The translations under genes and the position numbers were made by a program. A model generated the notes under the pieces. It ran no database searches. It saw only the letters and a program-made list of their open reading frames with translations, and was not told the origin of the DNA. From positions 38,334 through 69,618 of the forward strand of contig VHZZ01000075.1 in assembly GCA_009801015.1 (NCBI GenBank): a DNA stretch of 31,285 nt, in the 5' to 3' direction. This DNA is from Silene noctiflora (lineage: Eukaryota; Streptophyta; Magnoliopsida; Caryophyllales; Caryophyllaceae). Of the stretch, positions 21,325 to 30,990 are shown in pieces (position 1 is the first letter of the stretch; each line of letters begins with the position of its first letter).

Positions 21325-24300
21325 CTAATCTTGGCTAAGATAGTCAATCTGAACATTGCACGTGTTTTCCAACCTGTCTTCGAGAGTGAAACTACATTGA
21401 TCGCCAGGTCCAATGTAGTTAGCTTTCATAAATGATTTCCACCCGCTTGCCAGAACCTGCAACCCATATGGGCGGTGGTAAATAACAGGCCAAAGTCGCT
21501 TATGAGGATCCCGAAGAAACACTAACTGCTGATTAAACTTTGCAGTTGATTTAGTTGTCGCTAAAGCCACAGGTAACGGCTCAGGCAGCTCCTGCATTTA
21601 GCATATCAGAAAAGAGTACAAATTAAAGATTTTGTAAAGATCAGGTGGGAAACAAAAATGGTTTTTGTAGGGAACTCGTTGAAATTTTCCTGTGAAGGTG
21701 AGATAACTGAAGTATACTGGACCGTCTGGACGTATAAGTAACAAGGTATACGGCACAATAGATAATGTCATGTCAAATGTTTCAGAATAGTACAACAACA
21801 CTACACTATTCTCTTGAAGGCTCTTACTGACAGTACACCACGGCATGGCAAGTGGAATGTACGCTATCTTACTTTGCTGTTGAAAACACAAAAAAAGAGA
21901 CTTTATGGGTAATATAGTATGGAGATTGCATCGGGAATTGTATGGCCGATGCTATCTCTTATTGTAAGAACTGCAGAAATGGTAGTGTTTTGGCTCCCAT
22001 CAGAAATGAAATAAAAAATTTATGGTGCAATGACAAGTTGGCAAAAAATATAAAATAATCAGAATCATAATAATGGCAATAGGATTGTCGGGAAAAAAAC
22101 ATACGAGGTAATCTTGGCTGTCTGAGTATATAACTTTGACAGCAGTTGCAGATGCATCACATACTACTGGTTCTAACTTGACAATTTTGTTCACATTCTC
22201 TTCAATTTTCACCGTGTTCTTGGTCGCATGCCCACAAAGGCCTTGTTTGAACTCTCTGGATTCTTTCTTGATATGTATCATATTTTTGCCTAATCATAAT
22301 AGAACATAATCAGCCTACGATATTTGAAACAATTTTGTTATTATTTTTCCTCGCTTATTTGCTTTGATTTGCTAGTAAGCTACCCATCATTGCCACATAG
22401 GAATTACACAAGTTTTTGTTTTCTTGTCTCATCTAAGTCGCGCAAAGGCAATAGGAAAACAACAAGTAGCTACCTTCAAGATCTCCGTAATTCTGCTCAC
22501 AGACAGAAGAACTAGCACCAAGAAAACTTCGATCCTTTGCATGACCACAGACTTTTTGTTTGTACGACCTAGTTTCCCGATTGTTTAGCATCAAATTCTG
22601 ACCTGCACCAGATAACAAATTCAACATATAGCAACTTGCATAAATGAAAACTACTTAGAAACTACTTCAAGACCAATAGTACAATTAAAGATTTAAAGGA
22701 TACAGAAAAGTGGATTACAAGAACCTGAAACAGCTGACAAGTCAGCAGTTTTCGGAAGTATAAAGTTCAAAGGCACAACTGTGTCAGAAGGCAAGTCGAC
22801 ATCTGCGAAAGACAGCAAGAAGGGAGATAAACAACAGTGGAAAGTTACAAATTGACAGGAATATGCAAATCTTCTTGAGAATACTTATTAGAATAAGTGT
22901 ACAGATAAAGTTCATGAACTAACCTGACGCTTCAATTTTGGTTTTTCTTTCTGTGATTTGGCGGCTTGGAAAATTGATCAAAGCAGCTTCACTGTCAGCA
23001 TTCTGATAGTGGTCAGGCTCTTGACACTGTAGATCTTCTTGAAGTTGACATTTATTACTTGCATTTGCATATTCATTTTCAGGCATCTCAAAGGTAGACT
23101 TATTAAGAATATCGTCTTTCACACTGTCTCTGTTAATGGTTGTTTTTTTGTCTGCAATCTCAGTGACAGTATTCTCAGATGTGCCTGATCCTAGCAGGAG
23201 GGGTCCACCGCTTCTATCAGCACCAGCTTTATTTTCAGGTAAGTCATAGACGGAAAAATCTAGTAGATAGTTTGTTTCATCTGCCTTGTCAATTGTTGAT
23301 AACTTGCCAGGCATCTCGAAGACTGACAGATCAAATAGACACTTTCGATCATCTTCTACGGTAAAATTTTCATCTCGGGTAGTCATGAAGCAAGGCTCCA
23401 CGAGACTCTCATCTAGCTGGACCACATTGGGCCTACTTTTGTCTCGGTTAGTCATGGTACATGGGTCCACCAGAGCTTCGGGGACTGGAACCATTTTAGG
23501 CCTCTTTTTTTCTCTGTTAACCATAGAGCATGACTCGATATGAGGCTCAGCCACTGAGATCCCATTGAGCATATTCTTGTCTCTGTTAGTCCTGAAGCTC
23601 GACTCCATTATAGGTTCAGGGACGCTTGACTCCATTACAGGTTCAGGGAAGCTCGACTCCACCATAGGGTCAGAGACCGGAAACACTATGGGCCTGTCTT
23701 TTACAACATGAACATTTTTGAGCCTTGGGGTGACATCGATGTTTGGTCCAGGAAAAGCATAAGAGCTCTTGTGCCTTTTTGGAGCTGATTCTTCATGGAA
23801 GGATTGTTCATGGAAGGATTGGGAAGGACGTTTCTTAGGAAGAGAAGTTTTAGTAGCTTCAGTTCTATTGTTGTTCATCCCAGTGACCTTCTTTTGACAC
23901 CCACTTCTACCATAAATTTCAACAAGAAAATGCGTGTTACCAACATGACAAAACACCAGCAAATCACCCATCTCAATGTTGTGATCTAAGGCAAAGTTAC
24001 GCCAGCCTTTTTGAAAGGCAAGAGCGCCTTCCACATCAGACAAAAGGACATCCCAACTTCGCCTGTCAGAATCCTCAAGGGTCATCTTTCTTCCCTCCAA
24101 TGACTTAAGTTTTTTTGCGAATATAGGAGGCAAAACCTGAAATCAGATATACTATTAATCTAATACTATGAATTTAGTGTTCCAATATATACATGATGCA
24201 GTAAAAGTATGAAAATAAATTTGTACAGCCTGGTGCTACAGAAATATGTGCCGTCATACTATTAACATATACGCCCTCCGTCTCAAGCACTTGTTACAAT

Positions 24301-24717
24301 TGATTGGGACGAAGGGAGTATTTATTACATTAATAATATATAAAGGGCTGAGAAATTAACATAATACGGTAATAGATAGTATTGTGGTACTGAAACAAAC
24401 CCAGCGGGTCTGATTCATGAGAATATACTCCGTATGAAAGTGTATATTGTCTAAATGTAGCCAATAATATCCTAAATGACCGAATAATGACAAAGTTCAT
24501 GCATCCTTCGAACCAGATAATAATTAAAGACGGAAGGAAAAAGCTGAGTAATATTAGTACTAAAAGGGGAAAAACTAGGCTTTTACAATCATACCAGGAG
24601 TTTATTGAACGTCTCAGCAAACATGATTTTGAAAAATGAACAAATATCATGTTTTTTCCTATGCATTAGGAAACAGTTTCGGCAGCAAGTAGAACAAGCA
24701 TCCCCCTTAGAGTACAT
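21325..24717 (-). CDS. B3 domain-containing protein (REM-like) with two B3 domains
   Basis: A probable nuclear DNA-binding protein of the plant B3 superfamily. Six exons on the minus strand: 24717-24595, 24136-22924, 22802-22725, 22602-22474, 22289-22105 and 21591-21325, with GT-AG borders and consistent phase, give 664 residues. The ATG at 24717 follows an in-frame stop. Residues 8-19 hold Cys-x2-Cys-x3-Cys-x3-His. The first B3 domain spans about residues 27-118, from FFKIMFAETFNKLLVLPP through SWDVLL and GWRNFALDHNIEMGDLLVF. A long, charged, repeat-containing linker (about 125-540) includes a KKRPSQ/PKRHK basic stretch that could be a nuclear signal. The second B3 domain spans about 560-664, with YLELPEPLP, LVFLRDPHKRLWPV and GWKSFMKANYIGPGDQCSF. 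Skipping the open sequence at 21598-21891 gives the smooth DYL/ELPEPLP join. A non-coding first exon ending near 25777 (CTTGTAAG/GTAATT) spliced to 24724 is possible. The target sequence is unknown. Confidence 0.9.
23455..23700 (-). repeat. Internal repeats in the B3 protein linker
   Basis: The coding sequence carries repeated units. Short ones give FPEPVMESS and VPEPIMESS in tandem (about 30 bp each), after a related SDPMVESS. Longer ones of about 30 residues follow the pattern 'V.EP.(I/L)(E/D)(S/P)C.M.NR(E/D)K.RP'. They show as repeated 'catagggtcagagacc / ttacaggttcagggaag' stretches on the plus strand. This suggests linker growth by repeat duplication. Confidence 0.7.
24272..24318. mobile_element. 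Internally deleted Stowaway-like remnant
   Basis: cgccctccgtctcaagcac at the left and, reverse-complemented, ctcccttcgtcccaatcaa at the right form short inverted ends flanked by TA dinucleotides (24270-24271 and 24319-24320). CTCCCTCCGT-type ends with TA duplication are typical of Stowaway (Tc1/mariner) MITEs. At 47 bp only the ends remain. It lies inside the first coding intron of the B3 gene. Confidence 0.5.
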
Positions 24718-26105
24718 CTCCGTCCTTGTAAGAAGTTAGTTTACATCAGTAAGGGAATCAAGCTTGCTAAATATTACAGACAGGGTTAGGTCACAGATAC
24801 AACTATACAAGATACAACCTTTTTCTCAATAATCTATTTACGTTTGACTAATTATCCCTCCCAAAGAATAAAAAGTTAAACAAACGATTAGGATAACGGA
24901 GTAGTAGTGAGTACTATATGGCAGCTATACCAACATATAGTCATATACAGTACCAGGTAGCAGAAAACTCAAAGCTTATCTACATTCTGCACGCTTTAGG
25001 ACTTCCAAACACGATACAAACAGATAATGTATCAGAACCCCCGTCAAATTGCTGGAAAATTATACGAGTATTGTGTCAAATTGAAGTATTGAAGTCCTAT
25101 TAATTTAAAATATACTACTAAAAAATGATCATTTGTATAAGATTACATGCAACATTGTCAAAAACTCAGTACAACACAGTATAATCATACAACAGTCACG
25201 AGAATGACAGAATGAAATACTGAAGTAGGTTGGTTTTCGGCTCAAATCGACTTTCACCACTCGTAATCAAAACAAGAAAAACCTGTCATGGATCTGTCCA
25301 TTCTCAAGTTTAAGATGTAAAACATTCTTAACCCTATGAATTCAACATAAAGTTACAATCAACTAAAAAATTTCCCTTCCACCAAAACGAAGAAACAAAT
25401 TTCCCCCCCAAAAAAAGGCATAAATTACCATGTATTTGCTCAAAGAAAAACCCTATTTACCATAATTACCAACAGTTACAACTTACAAGTTATAAAGAAG
25501 CTTTAAAATAAAGCAATTTTTTACAGTTCTTCAGTAAGATGACCATTTTCGGCTGTTAAGACTTTCAATAATACCTTTGATTTTAATTTCAAGCTGCCAT
25601 ACTTCCCAACAACATGAACCAACATAAAAATCAAACAAAATAGCTGTAAAAGTGCATAATTCACACACATTGAAGCACAAGACAAACATGGTTGCTGTAA
25701 AACCTTAAAGAACATATACTTTAAAAAAAAAAAAAAAAAAAAAAAAGATAAAAAGATAAAAGAGAGAGAAAATTACCTTACAAGGTAAAAATGAACAGTG
25801 AAGTAAGAAAGTGATGTTCGAAACAAATGCTAAAATGCAGATGAAAGGATTTATTGTTGGAAGTTTTTCAACTAAACTTGTACCATGTGTTTTAAGTTAT
25901 TGTATAAGTTAAGCGGTTCAAGTACTATCTACTTGTAAGAATAAGACGAGAAGGAAATGTGTTGGTATAATAAACTCTTTGTCCTATCTATGGAAATGGG
26001 TCATTACTTGACTCGTTTAAGCTTAAGACGGAATTTGTGCATTTTCATGCATGACTGGAGTAAATTAGCCAATAAATTTTTGTGGGTAGTCTCATTTAGA
26101 AAAGT
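24718..26105. other. B3 gene upstream region and intergenic sequence
   Basis: AT-rich sequence with a long A-run at about 25722-25746. Read on the minus strand, 25860-25778 is a pyrimidine-rich stretch ending in a good donor (CTTGTAAG/GTAATTTTCTC). It could be a non-coding first exon of the B3 gene, joined to an acceptor at 24725 just before the start codon. No protein-coding exon is supported. Confidence 0.45.
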
Positions 26106-26680
26106 GCGAAACCGGTGATTAGCTCCTTAACTTTGGTCAATTGTAAAGTTAAGTTCCATAAGTTATAAATGTAGTACTCGGTTAGGCTTTATAATTTTGA
26201 CAAAAAGTGATATTCAACCTAATTTTTTTATTTTCAACCAAAATTGCACCAAAAAATTCAATTTCATTCATTTTTATAATTTATAAGCATATGATAAAAC
26301 TTACTTATTATAAATTCAAAAACAGTGTAAGCAATTTATTACACATTTTGCAGAAAAAATAATTGAACGAATTACAGAAAACTGAAATTTTGTAAACCGA
26401 ATATCTTATGTATATGAATTATATTAAAATTAGTAAGAATATTAAATATATTCTCGAAATTATGCTAATAAATTAAATAAATATTTTAAAATATTTATAA
26501 TTATTTAGTGTACAAAGAGCTAATATATAAAATGATTTAATGATATAATTTAAGTTGAAAAGAAAATTTGAGGTTGATTTCACTTTTTGTAGTTATGGTA
26601 CTTAATTATTACATTTATAATTTATATGGGACTTAATTTCACAATTAGCCAAAGTTATGGAGGCTAATTACTATTTTCGC
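26106..26680. mobile_element. Long-TIR non-autonomous element, about 575 bp, Mutator-like
   Basis: The left end gcgaaaccggtgattagctccttaactttgg and the reverse-complemented right end gcgaaaatagtaattagcctccataactttgg match, and the similarity runs inward for about 120 bp through 'ttataaatgta' and 'caaaaagtga'. The interior is very AT-rich and non-coding. The flanks (tttagaaaagt and gtttaagaaa) show only partial similarity, so no target duplication is claimed. Long inverted ends favour a MULE-type MITE. Confidence 0.65.
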
Positions 26681-27239
26681 GTTTAAGAAAGAGATATTCT
26701 TCATAGCTACAACGCTACAAGCAACAAGCCTACAAGGGTCAAGTGCTATCAGATGAGAATAACTATTCCCTCGGTTATTTACTTATCTTTGGAGTAAGTC
26801 TAACCTTTAATACATGTTAAATACTACCACATGGTAGTAATAAAGACAAACCTTTTGACATCTTCTAGACAACAAATGGGGTGATATGATATTTATTTGA
26901 CTCGTCTTAAGCTTTTGTGTCTCATTTATACAAGTGAGTAGTACTTTACCGGTTTTATTACTATAATAGAAGGGAAAAAAGTACTTCGTTTTATCCAGCC
27001 CAAAGATAACATTGACTTTTTAATGGTCAAATTTCGAAAACTTCAGCCAAGAATATCGTTAAATTATGAAAATTTGAAAGACAAAACTTATATATATAAA
27101 TTTGTTATGAAAAGTCATTCATAAAATTTTGTTTTTTGTACGAAAAAAAGTCACGTATATATAAAGAAAAATACGTTTAAAGTACCATATCGAAAACCAT
27201 CCAAAAATAAGTGTTGTATCGCTGGATCAGAGAGAGTAT
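26681..27239. other. Intergenic, AT-rich
   Basis: No supported gene or repeat boundary. The last bases lead into the open frame that starts without an ATG near 27240, so part of this could be the intron or 5' region of that mobile-gene relic. Confidence 0.4.
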
Positions 27240-28251
27240 AATGTTTCTGGATATTGGAAATTGAATGGCGTCGAAGGACATGGGTCACCTGCTGTCCTAC
27301 ACTATGTCATTGACCACTTATCGCCAGCACAAAAGAAGGACGTTGAAGATATTGGGTTCGGAGGGCTTTTGGAACTGAAGGCATCTAGGTTTATTCATAC
27401 CATGGTTGATTGGTTGTTGGAGCGTTATGATACGCATACCCGACTGTTCTTATTTAATAGGCATGTCCATTTTGCTGTAAGTAAACATGATGTTTACGAT
27501 GCGTTCATGTTACCATGCTCGGGTAAACCTGTGCCAACGGTAAATGAGGATAAGGAGTTGATTCAATTGTGGAGGGAGAAGTTCCATGCTTTGTCGAAGA
27601 AGGATATATTATTGGAGAATATTAAGGTCGAGATGCTGAAATTGGTTGACGGTGGGTCAGACTTTAAGAAGATGTTTGTAGTGTTTGCGTTCGGATCATT
27701 CTTGGCCCCAACAGTGCACAAACGTATTGATGTGAGGTTGATTGGGGCAGTGGAGGATGTGGCTGTCATTCCAAACATGGACCGGTGCTCTTACTTGCTT
27801 GATCGCTTCGACTTTTCCGTGAATTCATGGAAGGACCACGACTGCAAAAGCAAGGGGAGCTGCCGAATGTTCTTTCAGTTGCTTTACATTCACCGACTGG
27901 TATGGAGGGGTGAGCCAGCAAAATCAAGCCTACCATTGGTACAACATTGGATCTATGACGCGATGAAGGCGCGGATTAAGGAGGAGTGCAACGCTTACAC
28001 TATTCATAGGGGCTTTGGTATAGGGATATGAGATCTCACAACATACCCTGTCTCCATTTCTCAGGAGAAGTCCTTTTACCACCTGCCAGTTGCCAATGCC
28101 GATGCTGTTTGTGAAGAAATGGTACNTGTGGCACCTCGTCAAGATGAAGAACGTACCATTGTAAAGGATGATGGATGTAGGTGTGTAACTTTCCCACTCC
28201 TAGCTGACCTCTTTACTGAAGAGGAAATTCAGCAGAAGTATAAAGATGTAA
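27240..28251 (+). pseudogene. Broken mobile-gene frame with a plant Ulp1-associated N-terminal-type region
   Basis: A continuous frame runs from about 27240 (no in-frame ATG at the start) to a TGA at 28029-28031, then stays open in the same frame to about 28251. Recognisable parts are LSPAQKKDVEDIGFGGLLEL (about 27319-27378), then WLLERYDTHTRLFLFNRHVH, an HDVYDAFMLPCSGKPVP block and a WRGEPAKSSLPLVQHWI segment. The 'IGFGGLL..WL..RFD..DV...LP.GG.PV' pattern is typical of plant transposon-borne proteins that can carry a Ulp1-type protease further on. No protease catalytic residues lie within this piece. After the TGA, residues such as LTTYPVSISQEKSFYHLP and FPLLADLFTEEEIQQKYKD continue in frame, which suggests a nonsense mutation rather than the true end. 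An intron around the TGA is the alternative. An N lies at 28126. Confidence 0.65.
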
Positions 28252-28261
28252 GACACTACAT

Positions 28262-28691
28262 TATCTTCCTTTCACATTGTTTTTAGGTGACACTGTTATC
28301 TGTTCAACTCGTGACATATTCATTGATCACTTTTATGTCAGTATCTGTAGTGTAATATGGTTTCATGTTAAGGTAAAATATAAACAAAACATTCTTCAAA
28401 TTCTCACCTTACAAGTCACCATATCTTACTGNTAAATTGTGACTATCTACTTAGCTTAAATATGGTGCCATAAAATTAGTGTTCGAACTCTTTGCATAAT
28501 ATGTAACCATTCTCTGAGACTTAATATAAGCTACACTAACAACATTTGTTCGTGAACATGGTGACATCTGACCAAGTACTACAATGTTAGTGTCTGAGTG
28601 NAGGATATGTATNTATCCTTTAGGATTAAAAATAAGNTTAGACTGACAACATTTATTNCTGAACATGGTGTCATCTAACAGTGTGGTATAN
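28262..28691. repeat. Degenerate direct repeats and Ns beside the inverted duplication
   Basis: An AT-rich segment with several single Ns. The phrase acaacatttgttcgtgaacatggtgacatct (about 28540) is repeated as acaacatttattnctgaacatggtgtcatct (about 28648), about 108 bp apart. Related 'catggt..aacat' phrases also occur in the centre of the inverted duplication. It lies directly left of the outer end of the left arm and may belong to the same element. Confidence 0.55.
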
Positions 28692-28979
28692 TGTTAGTAA
28701 AATAATACCTACATAGTACTACCTAAATAGTACCTTACTAAATAAAATATACCAACTTGCTTCTACCCACCCCGATCCAATTCCCTGCAATGTGCTACTA
28801 TTTGATTCGTCGCTCCCTTGTGACGGATATAGTGCGTCTTCAATAAGAATTTGTATCTCTTGGCAACGTCAGTCACTGCTTTCTTTGGAATATTTGAAAC
28901 CACGGTGAAAAGATGGATTTCAAAGATGGAGAGGCGAGGGGAAGCGGAAAGAATTCAATGGTATTAGATCAATGCCAAC

Positions 28980-29490
28980 CTCCGTGTATCCCTTGGTTGA
29001 TTTGTTGTTGCACGCGTCTCAGGTTTATACACTGGAGCTTTTTTGCGTATGTATTTGAGAAAGAATTTCCTCTCGCTATGGGAACTTGTGCCACAATCCT
29101 GCCGGTTGATGACCCCGTGTTGGTGTACCGCGTGCTGGTGACGAGGAAAACGCACATCATGTCACGCACGATTATGCTAGCAATTTGGTTCAATGCACTT
29201 GTCGGAAGCATCAGGTTATGGGTATGTTTTGCTGTCACATTATCTGTGTCCTCCACATGCACTCCGTTGCGGAGATACCTTTCACGTACGTGCTTCGTAG
29301 ATGGACCAAATTTGCCAAAACAACTGTGTGGGAGAGGCTCCTTCCAAGCGACATCCGCAGAACTGCTGCTAACGATGCCATCAATTGCCGTCGTTCCATG
29401 CTAACAGCTACGAACCATTTTATCACCAAATGTCACAATGTTGCTGAAGCAAGACTTGTTTTTGAGAAGTTCTGTGTTCATACTAATTAA
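28980..29490 (+). pseudogene. FAR1/MULE-type transposase-like C-terminal fragment, left arm, frameshifted
   Basis: The frame at 29185-29490 begins within VQCTCRKHQVMGMFCCHIIC, a SWIM zinc finger of the Cys-x-Cys..Cys-x-His form found in FAR1/FHY3 and MULE transposases, followed by the family-type YVLRRWTK block. It ends at TAA 29488-29490. The preceding segment (ILPVDDPVLVYRV, about 29100-29135) is in another frame because 7 bp present in the right-arm copy are missing after 'gtaccgcgt'. Upstream pieces toward 28980 are also disrupted by a TGA in '..gtatgtatttgag'. A basic stretch downstream (cgacgaagggc.., 'CTTKGR') resembles the TKGR-containing tail of FAR1-like proteins and may be a further exon, but it is also frameshifted here. 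No DDE catalytic region is present. Confidence 0.75.
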
Positions 29491-29917
29491 GAAGTGCGTT
29501 TGTTATATTCGAACCTGAATATGGATGTTGGTCAGCCTACCGGGGAGCTTGGCGGGCGGCATTCTAGATCTGTTACGGTGCACGACGAAGGGCCGTTGTG
29601 CACGTAAAAAAGGAACATGAGGCCGGAGAAGAAGGCTAAGAAAGGGACTGACAATACCCTCTACACCCCTGTCCCACGTCTGATTTAATTTGCGCGATCC
29701 TCTTCGAATTAACTGTATTCTGAAACTACTTATTTTTGTGTCAAAACTGTATCTCTTAGAAGATGTAACATATATGAAATCAAATGGGTACATATGACAG
29801 TATGTCAATATCTGAGTTCAAATATGTTACCATATTAAGATGGAACAGCATGGTCACATTTTGTTGACTAAGGTGGTAACATTTTTAGATGTATGTGGTA
29901 TAATTTCATACTTGTCA

Positions 29918-30051
29918 AACATTGTGATCTATCACAAAATTGTGATCTATCACAAAATTGTCATCTATCACAAAAAATTTAGATGTTTGCCATCTATCAA
30001 ACATTGACTAAGGTGGTAACATTGTGATCTATCACAAAATTGCCATCTATC
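29918..30051. repeat. Loop of the inverted duplication: 18 bp palindromic tandem units
   Basis: Units of the form attgtgatctatcacaaa are repeated tandemly from about 29930, with variants attgtcatctatcac, ttgccatctatc and another attgtgatctatcaca near 30022. The core TGTGATctATCACA is itself an inverted repeat. The phrase tgactaaggtggtaacatt, also found in the left arm near 29866, recurs near 30005. The repeats extend the structured nature of the whole palindrome. Confidence 0.8.
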
Positions 30052-30479
30052 TGACAAGTATGAAATTATACCACATACATCTAAAAATGTTACCACCTTA
30101 ATCAACAAAATGTTTGACCATGTTGTTTCATCTTAACATGGTAACATATTTGAACTCAGATGTTAACATACTGTCATATGTACCCATATGACTTCATATA
30201 TGTTACATCTTCTAAGAGATACAGTTTTGACACAAAAATAAGTAGTTTCAGAATACAGTTAATTTGAAGCAGACGCGCAAATCAAATCAGACGTGGGACA
30301 AGGGTGTAGAGGGTATTGCCAGTCCCTTTCTTAGCCTTTTTCTTCGGCCCCATGTTCCTTTTTTTACGTGCACTACGACCCTTCGTCGTGCACCGTAACG
30401 GATCAAGAATGTCGCCCGCTAAGCTCCCCGGTAGGCTGACTAGCATCCATATTCAGGTTCAAATTAACAAACGCACTTT

Positions 30480-30990
30480 TTAATTAGTCTGAACACAGAA
30501 CTTCTCAAAAATAAGTCTTGCTTCAGCAACATTGTGACATTTGGTGATAAAATGGTCCGTAGCTGTTAGCATGGAACGACGCCAATTGATGGCATCGTTA
30601 GCAGCAGTTCTGCGGATGTCGCTTGGAAGGAGCCTCTCCCACACGGTTGTTTTGGCAAATTTGGTCCATCTACGAAGCACGTACGTGGAAGGTATCTCCG
30701 CAACGGAGTGCATGTGGAGGACACAGATAATGTGATAGCAAAACATACCCATAACCTGATGCTTTCGACAAGTGCATTGAACCAAATTGCTAGCATAATC
30801 GTGCGTGACATGATGTGCGTTTTCCTCGTCACCAGCAGGGTGGACGCGGTACACCAACACGGGGTCATCAACCGGTAGGATTATGGCACGATTTCCCATA
30901 GCAAGAGGAAATTATTTCTCAAATACATACGCGAAAAAGCTCCAGTGTATAAACCTGAGACGCGTGCAGCAACAAATCAACCAAGGGATA
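30480..30990 (-). pseudogene. FAR1/MULE-type transposase-like C-terminal fragment, right arm, longer frame
   Basis: The minus-strand counterpart of the left-arm fragment. One frame runs from 30899 to the TAA at 30480-30482 and reads through ILPVDDPVLVYRVHPAGDEE into LVQCTCRKHQVMGMFCYHII (SWIM finger), YVLRRWTK, ERLLPSDIRR and a final FEKFCVQTN. It keeps the 7 bp missing on the left, so it is closer to the ancestral sequence. Upstream toward 30990 the frame is broken by the same TGA region as in the left arm. Downstream at about 30340-30400 a DPLRCTTKGRSARKK-type basic stretch is readable, again like FAR1-family tails, possibly a separate exon. There is no DDE domain in the window, so it is a fragment and not an active transposase. 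Confidence 0.75.

Noticed and set aside
21598-21891. Long open stretch inside the last B3 intron
   Set aside because: Including it gives a poor join and phase problems, while skipping it gives the expected DYL/ELPEPLP sequence at the start of the second B3 domain. It might be an alternative exon, but nothing supports that.
29918-30051. Short regularly repeated units that could suggest a CRISPR array
   Set aside because: The units abut each other without unique spacers and lie in a plant genome at the centre of an inverted duplication.
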